Below are positions 20,309-30,029 of a stretch of 64,000 nt of DNA, piece after piece (position 1 is the stretch's first letter; every line of letters starts with the position of its first letter). The notes under the pieces are model-generated. The model was not told the origin of the DNA and ran no database searches. It was given only the letters and a program-made list of their open reading frames with translations. Location: NCBI RefSeq assembly GCF_001677885.1, contig NZ_LOCQ01000040.1:1-64000 (forward strand). Direction: 5' to 3'. The position numbers were made by a program, and so were the translations under genes. This DNA is from Janthinobacterium psychrotolerans (lineage in GTDB: Bacteria; Pseudomonadota; Gammaproteobacteria; Burkholderiales; Burkholderiaceae_D).

Positions 20309-21553
20309 TTATACCGCGACGACGCGCGTTGATTCGACCACGTTGCGCATGTAGCCGGCAGGGTTCCACAGTGCACTCGCGGGTTGGCCTTGACCAATCC
20401 GGTTCACCGCCCGTACCAGCAGTTCGTGGTTCCCTTTCTGTTTCGGCGTGAACGCCGCGCTCCACTCTCGGAAGGAGTACCGCCCCAAGTCCTTGCCCAG
20501 TTGTGCTGCCTGCCAGTTCCTTCCACCGTCGGATGAAAACGCCACTTCATTCACGCCGTAGCCGCCGTCGAACGCGATTCCGCGCACTACAGTCTGACGC
20601 CCCGCCTTGACATGCATGCCGTCGGTCAGGCTGGTCACGAACGAACGCACGTTGAGGCGATTGATCGGGATAGTCGCCTTTCCCGGTTCGGTACAGGCGC
20701 ACTGGTTGTCCGGGATGCGATATGCGGTGCTCATCCAAAATCCGTCGAATACCTTGTCGGTAACGGTAATGTCGGAGAGATGCTTGACCCAATAGGTGCC
20801 GTAGTAACCAGGTACAACCAGCCGCAGCGGATAGCCATTCAACATGGGCATGTCGACCCCGTTCATTTGCCACGCCAGCATTACCTCGCCGTCGAGCGCA
20901 TGATCGATATTGAGGGCCTTCATGAAATCGGGCCCGTCACCAACCGGCGGAGTGTCAAGGCCATTGAACGAGACCTGCACTGACCCGGCCTTTACGCCCG
21001 CCTTTTCCAGCACCTTACGTAGCGGGATGCCTGTCCAGCGGGCGTTGCCCATGGCGCCGTTCGATAGCTGGCCGCCGTTGGCGCGCGGCGACAAGTGACC
21101 GCGGCTGTTACCGGAGCACTGGTTAACGGCGACCAGCTCGGTGGCCTCGGCCATTTGCTTGAGGTCGGCGAGTGAGAGTTCCAATGGAGTATTGACATTG
21201 CCGCCGACGCGCAGGCGGTACGTCTGCGCATCTACCGCGGTGGGAATGCCGCTCCAGTGATAGCGCACGAAGAACGCATCGTTCGGCGTAATCACCGATT
21301 CGTTGAACACACTGAACGGAGTTTCCAGCTGCGGCGGACGGGCGGTAAGCAGGATCAGCGGTCGCTTTTGGGGATACGCGACCAGTTCGCGCTCGCCGTT
21401 TTCAAACGGCAGCGTGACGTGGCCGGCTTCTGCAGCCAGCGCGCTCAATACCGGGCTGCCGAAAGCGGTGACGGCACCGAACGTGCCTGCCTGCCTCAGA
21501 AAGGAACGGCGCCGCGCCGCCTCCGCCGTCAATACCAACGAGGTCTTCGCCAT
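20309..21553 (-). CDS. Periplasmic sulfite-oxidase-family molybdopterin enzyme (SorA-like)
   Basis: ATG 21553 is preceded by GGAGA and gives 414 aa; an upstream ATG at 21613 is less likely. The N-terminus contains a Tat-type signal (RRRSFLRQAG), consistent with export of a folded cofactor protein. The molybdenum ligand Cys146 lies in NQCSGNSRG, and the dimerisation domain follows (VRGIAFDGGYGVNEVAFSSDGG). This family oxidises sulfite to sulfate; the adjacent dihaem cytochrome would be the electron acceptor. It may use another substrate, since the family also contains thiosulfate- or sulfoxide-acting members. Operon-mate genes are transcribed in the same direction. Confidence 0.88.
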   Translation of the reverse strand: MAKTSLVLTAEAARRRSFLRQAGTFGAVTAFGSPVLSALAAEAGHVTLPFENGERELVAYPQKRPLILLTARPPQLETPFSVFNESVITPNDAFFVRYHWSGIPTAVDAQTYRLRVGGNVNTPLELSLADLKQMAEATELVAVNQCSGNSRGHLSPRANGGQLSNGAMGNARWTGIPLRKVLEKAGVKAGSVQVSFNGLDTPPVGDGPDFMKALNIDHALDGEVMLAWQMNGVDMPMLNGYPLRLVVPGYYGTYWVKHLSDITVTDKVFDGFWMSTAYRIPDNQCACTEPGKATIPINRLNVRSFVTSLTDGMHVKAGRQTVVRGIAFDGGYGVNEVAFSSDGGRNWQAAQLGKDLGRYSFREWSAAFTPKQKGNHELLVRAVNRIGQGQPASALWNPAGYMRNVVESTRVVAV

Positions 21554-21618
21554 ACGGGTCTCCGTTATTGTTATGAAACTGTTCAGTGCCATACTGACAC
21601 AGTTTTGTCGCAATTTGC

Positions 21619-21800
21619 TTACTGCGCGCTGCTCAGTACGGCCTCTTGTGGATGGGCTGCAACGTCGCCTTCCATCACCAAGACGCGGCTCGCGGTCACG
21701 GCCTGGAGTTCAGACTGTTGCTCACGTCGCGCATTGGCGCGATCGCAGTGCCGTTGGCCATGCCCATCGGATTGGTCTTGAAACTGGCCCGTGGAAGACT
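21619..21800 (-). pseudogene. Frameshifted relic of beta-propeller protein C-terminus
   Basis: Two frames of the minus strand match the end of the beta-propeller protein at 27399-28799. One reads FKTNPMGMANGTAIAPMRDV (compare FKTDGKGMANGTAIGPMRDV) and stops. After a frameshift the other reads ASRVLVMEGD and VLSSAQ (compare ASRILVMEGD and ALASSE). Only about 60 codons of homology remain, so this is the tail of a second, decayed copy. It lies between the sulfite enzyme and the CLC channel and shows that duplication or module exchange occurred in the cargo. Confidence 0.8.
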
Positions 21801-21934
21801 TTTGGGCCAGGGGTAGGAAGTGCAGCGAACCGGAAAATCTGTTTAAGGTGTTAAACCCGACGGTTAATGTCGATATAAGTTCTCCCAACGGATGCGGAAT
21901 TCGCGCGCAAGCATACATTTCTGCTCGCCTGCAG

Positions 21935-23212
21935 TTAGCGTATCGAAGATTCCGGGGCCGCAATGGCACCCCGGTACATCCCGTGCTTGCCCCGCCCGAT
22001 ACGCTGCGCGTGATAAATGCCGGTGTCGCCCGAAAACAAATAAGCCGTCACGCACGCGATGGCCGCGAACGGTCCGATTGCCGGCCCGAACAACTCGATG
22101 GCCATCAGCGTAGTTGCGATCGGGGTATTCGCCGCGCCGGCAAAAACGGCCACAAAACCCAGGCCGGCGAGCATGGCAAACGGCAGATGCAGGATCGGTG
22201 CAAGGGCGTTCCCGAGCGTCGCGCCGATGTAGAACAGCGGCGTGACCTCGCCCCCCTTGAAGCCGGTGCCCAGCGACAGGACAGTGAAAAACATCTTGCC
22301 GAAAAAGTCCCAGGGAGACCCTGGCTGCTGGAACGCGCGCACGATCTCCGGGATGCCCAATCCGGTGTAGTGCCACGCATCGAACCCCCATACCGCAAGC
22401 GCGATGAGGATTCCGCCTATCGCCGGGCGCAGCGGCGCATAGGCAACCCACCGCTTCGCCGCGGCACCCACCCGGCGCGCACTCACGGCAAATGCCATGC
22501 CGGCCAGGCCGAAGACGATGCCAGCGACGATTACGGCGGCAACGCTCCAGAAGCCGACAGGGACGATCGTCCCGATTGCATAGTGTGTATGGTGAACGCC
22601 CCATGCCAGGCAGACCTGGTCGGCGCCGAGGCTGGCGACAACGCAGGGCAATAGTGCGTCATGGCGGATGCGGCCGATGGCGAGCACTTCCAGGCCGAAG
22701 ATGGTGCCTGCGAGTGGCGTCCCGAACACTGCGGCAAAGCCGGCGCTCATGCCCGCCATCAGCAGGACCCGGCGGCCCTCCGGCGTGACGCGAAACAGTT
22801 GCGTGAGCTGATCGGCCAGCGCCGCGCCCATTTGAACGGCAGTTCCCTCGCGCCCTACGGACGCGCCGAACAAATGCGAGACGACGGTGCCGCCCAACAC
22901 CAGCGGCACCATACGCAACGGGATGACCTTTTGGGGATCATGGATCTCGTCGATGATGAGATTATTGCCGCGCTCCACCGATCGACCGGCCAGGTGATAG
23001 ACCATTCCCACGCCGAACCCGGCAACCGGTAGCAGCCAGATGATCCAGCGATGCGCCTCGCGCCACGCGGTGGCATGATCGAGGGTCATTAAAAATACTG
23101 CAGCAGCGCTGCCGGCAAGTGCGGCGACCACGCTTGCCATGCACAGCCATTTGCCGATGGAAGGCAACAGTGCGATTTGCTCGATATGAAAAATATTGGA
23201 AGAGTTTGTCAT
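21935..23212 (-). CDS. CLC-type anion channel/transporter
   Basis: A 425-aa membrane protein with 10 or more hydrophobic spans. Conserved CLC motifs are visible: GREGTAVQMG at 120-129 and GFKGGEVTPLFYIGA in the second half. The usual GSGIP motif is replaced by a region reading RGNNLIIDEIHDP, and GREGT rather than GREGP is, from memory, a feature of the fluoride-exporting CLC-F subgroup. A fluoride/proton antiporter is therefore plausible but not proven. The C-terminus (about 20 residues) is hydrophilic. It is followed downstream by the propeller relic and is transcribed like the LysR gene above it. Confidence 0.87.
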   Translation of the reverse strand: MTNSSNIFHIEQIALLPSIGKWLCMASVVAALAGSAAAVFLMTLDHATAWREAHRWIIWLLPVAGFGVGMVYHLAGRSVERGNNLIIDEIHDPQKVIPLRMVPLVLGGTVVSHLFGASVGREGTAVQMGAALADQLTQLFRVTPEGRRVLLMAGMSAGFAAVFGTPLAGTIFGLEVLAIGRIRHDALLPCVVASLGADQVCLAWGVHHTHYAIGTIVPVGFWSVAAVIVAGIVFGLAGMAFAVSARRVGAAAKRWVAYAPLRPAIGGILIALAVWGFDAWHYTGLGIPEIVRAFQQPGSPWDFFGKMFFTVLSLGTGFKGGEVTPLFYIGATLGNALAPILHLPFAMLAGLGFVAVFAGAANTPIATTLMAIELFGPAIGPFAAIACVTAYLFSGDTGIYHAQRIGRGKHGMYRGAIAAPESSIR

Positions 23213-23418
23213 TGGGTCGATCTTTGCTCGAACGATACGGGCTGACCAATGACCGGGGTGTGAACGCGAACGCCTACAGCCCCGACCAAGGTCAGGTGTC
23301 TGTAGACGTCATCAGCAGCGCTGTTTCCACTGCGGTTCAAGGAGGAACGTCATCTCCTGGTGCGATCATATCGCAAAGCCAGCGGTCTCGACAAGGCGCC
23401 CGCTATCCGACCGCTGCG

Positions 23419-24330
23419 CTATGGATGGCTACGCACCGGCTCTGTGCGGCAGAATGTCAGAAACGCCTGCAACCTGGGGGACAGCAATTTGCGCCGGTGG
23501 TAGACAATGAAAAAATGCCTGGTCAAGGGCGGCAGTGCCGTCGATAGCGCAACCAGGCGGCCGTTCGCGAGGAAATCGGCCACGATCAGCCGCGACAGGC
23601 AGGCTAGTCCCAGTCCTTCGGCGGCGCCATGCTTGATCGCTTCGGCATTGCTGAACTCTCCGGCCGAACGAAGGCTGTGCAGGTACGGCGCAAGCGCCTG
23701 CTCTACGGCATCGCGCGTTCCCGAGCCCGGTTCCCGCAATAGCCAGTGGGCGGCGCGTAATTCATCCAGCGTGACCTCGCGTCGTGCGCTCTGCAGCGCC
23801 AGTGGATGATCGGGCGCGCCGACTACCAGCAGTTCATCGGTGAGCCATGGTGCCACTTCCAGGGCGGCGTCGGTGCACGGGCCTTCGATAAACCCGAGGT
23901 CGAGTTCAAAGTTCGCGACGGCAGCGGCGATCTCGGCGGTATTCCTGATTTTGACGAGTGGCGGATTGGCCGCATGCTTGCCGAATGCGGCGGCCAATAA
24001 TGGCGGCAGCACATAAATGCCGATGGTCGTGCTCGCACCCAAGTTCAGCCCGTTTCCTGAGAGCGCCGCATGGCGGCCGAACTGCTTCTCGATCGTCGCT
24101 GCAGCGTCGAGCATCTCGCGTGCCTGCGGCAGCAGCACGCGGCCGTTATCGTTGATGACGAGGCGCTTGCCAACCCGGTCGAACAGGACGATGTCGAGAA
24201 GCGATTCGAGCTCGTTGAGTGCGGCACTTGTCGCCGATTGCGATAGCGCGAGTGCCGTCGCGGCGGCCGTCGTGCTGCCGCATTGCGCGACGGCCAGGAA
24301 TATCTGGAGCTGGCGAAGTGAAAGGCGCAT
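23419..24330 (-). CDS. LysR-family transcriptional regulator (CysB/YeiE-like)
   Basis: About 303 aa from ATG 24330. The N-terminal winged helix (LSLRQLQIFLAVAQCGSTTAAA then SQSATSAALNELE) is followed by a LysR substrate-binding domain with a short hinge. The effector domain has the pattern LREPGSGTRDAVEQAL and resembles regulators of sulfur and sulfite metabolism such as CysB, YeiE and CbbR-like proteins. It shares that segment with the second LysR at 31076, and both lie on the same transposon, so they may be paralogues. Probable targets are the neighbouring channel and mdh genes, which is inference. It precedes the CLC gene on the same strand. Confidence 0.85.
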   Translation of the reverse strand: MRLSLRQLQIFLAVAQCGSTTAAATALALSQSATSAALNELESLLDIVLFDRVGKRLVINDNGRVLLPQAREMLDAAATIEKQFGRHAALSGNGLNLGASTTIGIYVLPPLLAAAFGKHAANPPLVKIRNTAEIAAAVANFELDLGFIEGPCTDAALEVAPWLTDELLVVGAPDHPLALQSARREVTLDELRAAHWLLREPGSGTRDAVEQALAPYLHSLRSAGEFSNAEAIKHGAAEGLGLACLSRLIVADFLANGRLVALSTALPPLTRHFFIVYHRRKLLSPRLQAFLTFCRTEPVRSHP

Positions 24331-24422
24331 GAAGCCGGATCCGTGAAGTCGATGCAGGATTATACGAGGCGGCACCGGTGCGTATCTCGCGAGGCTGCGC
24401 ATATGGCGGCCGGCCTGGACGC

Positions 24423-25403
24423 TTAGTGCAGCAGGTGCTCGACCGCCGCACGCTCCTGCCGCAGCTCGTCCTCGGCCCGCTGCAACTTCTCCCTGGCGAA
24501 CGCATTAATGTCCAGGCCGGCGACGCGTTCGATCTGGCCGCCATGGCAAACTACGGGAACGCCGAAGAAAATTCCCGTGGCGATGCCGTACGATCCGTCA
24601 GATGGCAGGGCCATCGACACCCAACGCCCGGCGCTGCCGCAGACCCAGTCGCGCATGTGGTCCAATGCGGCATTGGCCGCCGACGCTGCAGAGGACAGGC
24701 CGCGTGCTTCAATCACTGCAGTTCCCCGTTGCGCGACCGTCGGAATGAACACCTCTTGATTCCATGACTCGTCGCCAACGGCGAGTGGCGCTGGCCGGCC
24801 ATCGACCTCGGCATGGCGATAGTCCGGGTACATGGTCGGCGAATGGTTACCCCATACCACGAGTTGGCTGACACGGTCCACCGGCTGGTGCAGGTGCTGG
24901 GCCAGCATCGCTTGCGCGCGATTCTGGTCGAGGCGGATCATCGCGCTGAAGCAGGACGGCGCCAGATCGGGCGCCGCCGTCATGGCGATCAGCGCATTGG
25001 TGTTGGCGGGATTGCCCACCACGAGCACTTTCACGTCCCGCCGCGCAACCGCGTTGAGTGCTCTGCCTTGTTCGGCAAAAATGTTGGCGTTCGCCGCCAG
25101 CAAATCCTTGCGTTCCATGCCCTTGCTGCGCGGCTGCGCGCCGACTAGGATCGCGAGATCGATGTCGCGAAACGCTGTCAGTGGATCATCCGTGATGACG
25201 ACTTGCTGTAACAGTGGAAACGCGCAATCATCCAACTCCATTCGGATGCCGTTCAGTGCGCCGAGCGCGCGGGGAAGGTCAAGCAGGTGCAGGATAACCG
25301 GCTGATCTGGGCCCAGCAAATCGCCACTGGCGATGCGAAACAGCAAGGCATAACCGATTTGTCCGGCGGCGCCGGTGACCGCGATACGTTTTGGAGCGTG
25401 CAT
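24423..25403 (-). CDS. mdh: Malate dehydrogenase
   Basis: The 326-aa protein is the full length of the proteobacterial LDH/MDH-type enzyme. The NAD-binding loop is [14 protein letters not shown] at 11-24, the substrate-binding loop contains [15 protein letters not shown], and the catalytic His is in [13 protein letters not shown]. It interconverts malate and oxaloacetate with NAD. The ATG has GAGGA upstream. A cytosolic malate dehydrogenase on a transposon is unusual cargo, because hosts have a chromosomal copy; it could supply NAD(P)H turnover or C4-acid flux together with the adjacent TDT transporter. It diverges from the TDT gene. Confidence 0.92.
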   Translation of the reverse strand: MHAPKRIAVTGAAGQIGYALLFRIASGDLLGPDQPVILHLLDLPRALGALNGIRMELDDCAFPLLQQVVITDDPLTAFRDIDLAILVGAQPRSKGMERKDLLAANANIFAEQGRALNAVARRDVKVLVVGNPANTNALIAMTAAPDLAPSCFSAMIRLDQNRAQAMLAQHLHQPVDRVSQLVVWGNHSPTMYPDYRHAEVDGRPAPLAVGDESWNQEVFIPTVAQRGTAVIEARGLSSAASAANAALDHMRDWVCGSAGRWVSMALPSDGSYGIATGIFFGVPVVCHGGQIERVAGLDINAFAREKLQRAEDELRQERAAVEHLLH

Positions 25404-25622
25404 GATGTTTTCCTCGTAAATGGTGGGGAGCGGTGCTGACCGCGACCTTTGCAGGTCAGCAGAATGAAACCACTTTAATACTCCGCATCAAAACAGGAAA
25501 ACGCATAATTCAAGTCATATCTAGCTAGGAAACAGGTTGATTAATGCTAGTACGGCCTTTGCTTTATGCTGACGGAATATGCCGGATGCCATCCGGCTTC
25601 ACGCCTTCAATCAAGGATTTGC

Positions 25623-26783
25623 ATGTCATTCAAGGAAATTCAGGCGATGGCCGCTGGCGCCACACCCTTACGCCAGCTGCGCAGTCCTATCGAAGTGATC
25701 CGTCAGTTTACGCCGAACTGGTTTGCGGCAACGATGGGCACCGGCATCTTGTCGCTTGCGCTCGCCCAACTGCCAGGCGCGCTCCCGGGGATGGCCCGCC
25801 TGGCCGAGGGACTCTGGCTTTTTAACATTGCGCTGTTCGTGTTGTTTGCCGCGCTGTACAGCGCGCGCTGGGTCATGTTTTTCGACGAAGCGAAACAGGT
25901 GTTCGGCCATGCGACCGTCTCCATGTTCTTCGGTACCATTCCCATGGGATTAGCTACAATTATCAATGGATTTCTCAGCTTTGGCGTGGCGCGCTGGGGC
26001 GCCGCCGCCGTCGCGGTGGCCGAAGCTTTGTGGTGGATCGATGTGGCCATGGCACTTGCTTGCGGCGTCCTCATTCCTTACCTGATGTTCACGCGCCAGC
26101 AGCACAGCATCGACCAGATGACGGCGGTCTGGCTGCTGCCGGTCGTCGCTGCCGAGGTTGCAGCGGCGAGCGCCGGGCTGCTTGTGCCGCACCTGCAGGA
26201 TGGTGGCGCGCGCTTCACAGTCCTGATCACCGGCTACGTGCTGTGGGCATACTCGGTGCCAGTGGCGCTCAGCATTCTCGCGATTCTGTTATTACGCATG
26301 GCCCTGCACAAACTGCCGCACGAAAGCATGGCGGCATCGAGCTGGCTGGCGCTGGGACCAGTGGGCACCGGCGCGCTCGGCATGCTGGTGCTCGGCGCCG
26401 CCGCGCCGGCGACGCTGGCGCCGTTTGGCCTGGCCGAGGTTGGCCACGTGGCCAACGGGATGGGCGTGGTGAGCGGCCTGCTGCTTTGGGGACTCGGCCT
26501 GTGGTGGATGATGCTGGCAACCCTGATTACGCTGCGCTACTTCAGGGCAGCCGTTCCATTCAACCTGGGCTGGTGGGGCTATACCTTTCCGCTCGGCGTA
26601 TTCGCGGTCACCACGCTGCGTCTGGCGAAGGTGCTCGATTCGCTGTTCTTCGAGGTCTTCGGCAGCGCGCTGGTAGTGGTACTGGCAAGCCTGTGGCTGG
26701 TTGTCGCATGGCGCACCGCGCTCGGCGCTTACCGTGGCAACCTGTTCGTCTCTCCCTGTATTGCGTCGATGAACCGGCCCTGA
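25623..26783 (+). CDS. TDT-family exporter (tellurite/sulfite/C4-dicarboxylate type)
   Basis: About 386 aa; ATG 25623 has AAGGA six bases upstream. Ten hydrophobic spans fit the TDT family, which begins with FTPNWFAATMGTG. Family members include TehA (tellurite), SSU1-like sulfite exporters and Mae1 malic-acid carriers. With a sulfite-oxidising enzyme and a malate dehydrogenase nearby, sulfite export and malate transport are both plausible. It is divergent from mdh (219 bp apart), so a shared regulatory region is likely. It ends 10 bp before the convergent UDG-like gene. Confidence 0.85.
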   Translation: MSFKEIQAMAAGATPLRQLRSPIEVIRQFTPNWFAATMGTGILSLALAQLPGALPGMARLAEGLWLFNIALFVLFAALYSARWVMFFDEAKQVFGHATVSMFFGTIPMGLATIINGFLSFGVARWGAAAVAVAEALWWIDVAMALACGVLIPYLMFTRQQHSIDQMTAVWLLPVVAAEVAAASAGLLVPHLQDGGARFTVLITGYVLWAYSVPVALSILAILLLRMALHKLPHESMAASSWLALGPVGTGALGMLVLGAAAPATLAPFGLAEVGHVANGMGVVSGLLLWGLGLWWMMLATLITLRYFRAAVPFNLGWWGYTFPLGVFAVTTLRLAKVLDSLFFEVFGSALVVVLASLWLVVAWRTALGAYRGNLFVSPCIASMNRP

Positions 26784-26793
26784 AGGCCAACGT

Positions 26794-27402
26794 TCAGCGC
26801 GCCAGTTGCGCCGCGCGCGCCAGTGTCGCGACGATTTGCGGGGCCACAGTTGGCGACGTACAAACAGATAGCGGACTCGGATGAGGCATTTCCAGTACGA
26901 TCAAGCCCGGCCGCCTGGCCTCGATGGCAGCGTGGGCCTGGCGGGCCGTGCGTCCGGCCAGCACGACCACCCGCAGGCATGGCAGGAGGTCCAGCACATC
27001 GCCTAGCATGGCGATGCCTGCACGTACCGCCGCCACACCCAGGCGCGCCGGCGGAGCTTGCTCGTCGGCCAGCCAGGGCACGGTATTCCACAGCACGGTA
27101 CGCGCACGCGCGACGGCGGCTTGCGCCAGGAAACGTTGAAGATTGCGCTGCGCAGGACCAGGATTGTCGCGCGAGACGAAGCGCGGGCGCATCGCATGGC
27201 GCGCCGGCGCTTCCAGCAAGATGAGAATGGACGCATCGGCGCCGCCGTCCAGCGGATCGAAGTACGGCAGCGCGCGGACGGCTGCGTGCGTGTCGACCCA
27301 CTGGTTGAGCGCGACCACATGGGGAAGAGACAGCAGTTCGACGCGGCGTGCCAGTTCGGCTACATCGTCCAGCAAGGGAGCCACCGGCACGCCAGACGTC
27401 AC
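26794..27402 (-). CDS. Uracil-DNA glycosylase-superfamily protein
   Basis: The 202-aa protein starts at GTG 27402, which overlaps the propeller gene's stop (GTGA). UDG-type blocks are visible: ILILLEAPAR (strand carrying the water-activating region), NTVPW and MPHPSPL (the active-site His loop HPSP). Members remove uracil from DNA or are inactive relatives. The catalytic Asp/Asn in the first block is replaced by LEAPA, so activity is uncertain. It is the last gene of the ECF sigma operon, an odd partner for a propeller protein. Confidence 0.75.
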   Translation of the reverse strand: MTSGVPVAPLLDDVAELARRVELLSLPHVVALNQWVDTHAAVRALPYFDPLDGGADASILILLEAPARHAMRPRFVSRDNPGPAQRNLQRFLAQAAVARARTVLWNTVPWLADEQAPPARLGVAAVRAGIAMLGDVLDLLPCLRVVVLAGRTARQAHAAIEARRPGLIVLEMPHPSPLSVCTSPTVAPQIVATLARAAQLAR

Positions 27403-28799
27403 TCGCTGCTCGCCAGCGCTGCCTGCTCCGCTCCGGCTGGCGTGTCGCCCTCCATCACCAGGATCCGGCTGGCGCCAGCAGGCTGCTGCGCCAGGCCCGG
27501 CCGCACGTCGCGCATGGGCCCAATGGCAGTACCGTTCGCCATGCCTTTGCCGTCAGTCTTGAAGCGACCCACCGGCGCGCGCTGACCACCGGCGTAGACG
27601 TTGTAAACAGTCTCCGGTTTCAGTTTGTACAAGAACACTTCCAGTGCATCGGTCACGCCCAGGCTGCGCACGACCACGAATCCTTTGCCGTCGCCGCGGG
27701 ACTTGAGAGCGATATTGCTCGACTCGCCGTTCACACGCGGCACCAGGTTGCTGGTACCAGCACCGGTGGGCACGGCATGGGACACGTAGACAAGCGCTTG
27801 CGGCGCCTGGCCGGCCGCCACATGCGCGACGACCTTGTTGCTTGCGGTGTCGATCACGTCGACACCATCGCCGTTTTCGAGACCAACGTACACTTTGCTG
27901 CCGTCGTCCGACGCCCATGCGCCATGCGGCAAGGCCCCGGTCGGTATCGTCGCCATGAGTTGTGGCTGATCACCGGTGGAATAGACCTTGACGACATTTT
28001 CTCCGCCCACTGTCACGTAGGCTCTTGCGCCGCCAGCGTTCTTCCCGAACGCCAGGTGGTTGGTAATAAAACCGGTGTCGATGACGCCTTTGACTGTCAG
28101 CGTCGCCACGTCGATGCGGGTGACCTTGCCAACGTCCTTGTGCGTCATCCAGACTTCCTTGAAATCAGGCGTGAACTGCAAGAACGGCGAGAACGGGCTA
28201 GTGACAGAAATATGCTTGATCACTTTGGATGTTTTCATGTCGATGACATCGACGACAGGATTAAAGCTCGATACCACGAACGCCAGTTTGCCATCGGGAT
28301 GGAACATCACCATGCCCGGACCACCTGTTGTCTGGATCCGGCGTTTTTCCTTGAAGGTGACAGGATCGATGACCGAGACGTAATCTTCGCCGCGTACCAC
28401 GACCCAGACTTCGCGACCGTCCGCGGTGAAAAATCCTTCGTGAGGCGACCGCCCGATATAGGTAACGCCCTTGACCTTATTGGTGGCCGTGTCGATGAAG
28501 GTCACCGAATTGGAGCCATTCGATATCGCAATCAAGGTTTTATGGTCCGGCGAAAAACCCAGTCCATGAACATTCACTTGCCCCTTGTACAAAGGAGACA
28601 GGATGTCGGGCCGCTGATTACCCAACCGGATTTGTCCCAGCAACTGATTGGTGGATGGATCGATCACCGAAACGGTGTTGCTGTTCTGGTCAGCTGTATA
28701 GACGCGGTCCTGTGTGCCTGGCGCAGCCTGCGCAGTACCCATGGCAGCGACCGCAAGCGTCATGGCGAAGGTGAGCTTATTCAATTCAGTGAGTTGCAT
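27399..28799 (-). CDS. Secreted YVTN-type beta-propeller protein
   Basis: The 466-aa protein has a signal peptide (about 25 residues, ending TAQAAPG). Seven or so blades follow, with repeats such as SNTVSVIDPSTNQLLG, SNSVTFIDTATNKVKG and GDGVDVIDTASNKVVAH. The C-terminus is not propeller and carries the TDGKGMANGTAIGPMRD and ASRILVMEGD tails also found in the relic at 21619. YVTN propellers act in the periplasm, often in surface-layer or metal/redox functions. It overlaps the DUF305 gene by 14 bp at its start and the UDG-like gene at its end, forming one operon. Confidence 0.85.
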   Translation of the reverse strand: MQLTELNKLTFAMTLAVAAMGTAQAAPGTQDRVYTADQNSNTVSVIDPSTNQLLGQIRLGNQRPDILSPLYKGQVNVHGLGFSPDHKTLIAISNGSNSVTFIDTATNKVKGVTYIGRSPHEGFFTADGREVWVVVRGEDYVSVIDPVTFKEKRRIQTTGGPGMVMFHPDGKLAFVVSSFNPVVDVIDMKTSKVIKHISVTSPFSPFLQFTPDFKEVWMTHKDVGKVTRIDVATLTVKGVIDTGFITNHLAFGKNAGGARAYVTVGGENVVKVYSTGDQPQLMATIPTGALPHGAWASDDGSKVYVGLENGDGVDVIDTASNKVVAHVAAGQAPQALVYVSHAVPTGAGTSNLVPRVNGESSNIALKSRGDGKGFVVVRSLGVTDALEVFLYKLKPETVYNVYAGGQRAPVGRFKTDGKGMANGTAIGPMRDVRPGLAQQPAGASRILVMEGDTPAGAEQAALASSE

Positions 28800-29226
28800 G
28801 AGAGTCTTTCCTGGTGTCTGCGTTGGTGGAATCGGCTCTTGCGCCGTGGGCTGCCTGGTAGCGTTGCAACCAGGCGCGCATTACATTGATTTCGTTCTGT
28901 TGTTCGACGATGATGCCTTGTGCCAGGTTGCGCAGTTCGCGGTCGTTACTGTGCACCAGGATGGCCTTGGCCATATCGATCGCGCCTTGATGGTGAGGAA
29001 TCATCATGCTCATGAAGTCATGCGCGGGATCCCCGGTTGTGGGCGCGCGTCGCATGCCGTCATCCATGATCGCCATGGCATCATCCGCGAGAGACGCATA
29101 GGGCCTGTCGCTACTGGCGATAAACGAGGCAGGCGGCGCAGTCGCGCCATGGTGGCCAGCATGCTGCGCCGAGACTGTGGCGGTGCAGCACCAGAGCATG
29201 GCGCCCAAAAAAAGTGAAAATTTCAA
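28786..29226 (-). CDS. DUF305 secreted protein
   Basis: The 146-aa protein has a signal peptide (MKFSLFLGAMLWCCTATVSA). The DUF305 core reads HDFMSMMIPHHQGAIDMAKA, with paired His and Met residues that suggest copper or other metal handling. The start is TTG at 29226, overlapping the anti-sigma stop (TTGA). DUF305 proteins often neighbour copper and ECF loci. Partner of the propeller protein encoded next. Confidence 0.85.
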   Translation of the reverse strand: MKFSLFLGAMLWCCTATVSAQHAGHHGATAPPASFIASSDRPYASLADDAMAIMDDGMRRAPTTGDPAHDFMSMMIPHHQGAIDMAKAILVHSNDRELRNLAQGIIVEQQNEINVMRAWLQRYQAAHGARADSTNADTRKDSHATH

Positions 29227-30029
29227 ACCGGTCCCTCCAGTTGTTCATAGACGGCGCTGGCAACCCGTGCCAGTTCGCCCTTGTCGACGGCTGCGGACAG
29301 CGCATAGCCGAACTTCCCGTCGATCCAGTAAAACACGTTGACGTCGCCCTCTTTGGCGAACCGAAAGCCGGTGTTCTTGTTGCGCGCCTGCTCCGTCGAC
29401 ACGTACAGCGTCAGGCGCTGGCCAGCGCCGTCGTGGTACATGAATTGCGCTACCGGCCCGCTGGCCCCGGGCAGCAGGCGCCCGCCGATCAGTTCATAGC
29501 CCAGCTTGCCCAAATGCGGCGGACGGATCTTGCTGCCCATGCGCTTCGACAGCCAGGTCACCAACTGGTCTTCCTGGTCGGCGCGAATTTCCACTGGCCG
29601 GCGCACATCCGGGCTGTACACGGCATGGGCTATTGCGGCCTGGTGTGCCAGGCCGGACCACGCTGCCTGCTGATACGCGGGCGCTTGCTGCTCCATACGC
29701 GCCAGGGACTGGCCAGTTGCCGCGCCGCGCAAGCCCCAGCCGGCGCCACCGCTCACCAACGCGATTGCCAGGCCCGCCGCCAGCGCCTGCCATTGCCAGT
29801 GCCGGTTGCGATGCGGCGTGGTGGCCGCTGCCATGGGCGCCGGGACCGGTTCGCCCAGCACCGGATCGAACAGGCGATGCATGGCGTCGTTCTGGGCCGC
29901 GTAGGCGCGCACGCGCGCAGCTTCCTCGGGGCGCTCTGCCAGGTAGGCGGCGACCTCGGCAGCGCGTGCTGCCGGCAGCACGCCGTCGACGTACGCGTGC
30001 AGATCGGCTTCAGTCACGGGCAGGTTCAT
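29223..30029 (-). CDS. Anti-sigma factor, single-span membrane protein
   Basis: About 268 aa. The N-terminus reads VTEADLHAYVDGVLPAAR, typical of zinc-type anti-sigma domains (ASD), followed by one transmembrane span (QALAAGLAIALVSGGAGWGL) and a periplasmic domain of roughly 170 residues. It should bind and hold the ECF sigma encoded upstream and release it on an envelope signal. It overlaps the sigma gene stop by 4 bp (ATGA), the standard pairing. Confidence 0.88.
   Translation of the reverse strand: MNLPVTEADLHAYVDGVLPAARAAEVAAYLAERPEEAARVRAYAAQNDAMHRLFDPVLGEPVPAPMAAATTPHRNRHWQWQALAAGLAIALVSGGAGWGLRGAATGQSLARMEQQAPAYQQAAWSGLAHQAAIAHAVYSPDVRRPVEIRADQEDQLVTWLSKRMGSKIRPPHLGKLGYELIGGRLLPGASGPVAQFMYHDGAGQRLTLYVSTEQARNKNTGFRFAKEGDVNVFYWIDGKFGYALSAAVDKGELARVASAVYEQLEGPV

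Noticed and set aside
27348..28889. 513-aa plus-strand ORF opposite the beta-propeller gene
   Set aside because: The propeller repeats and signal peptide are on the minus strand; the plus frame has no recognisable motif and is a shadow.
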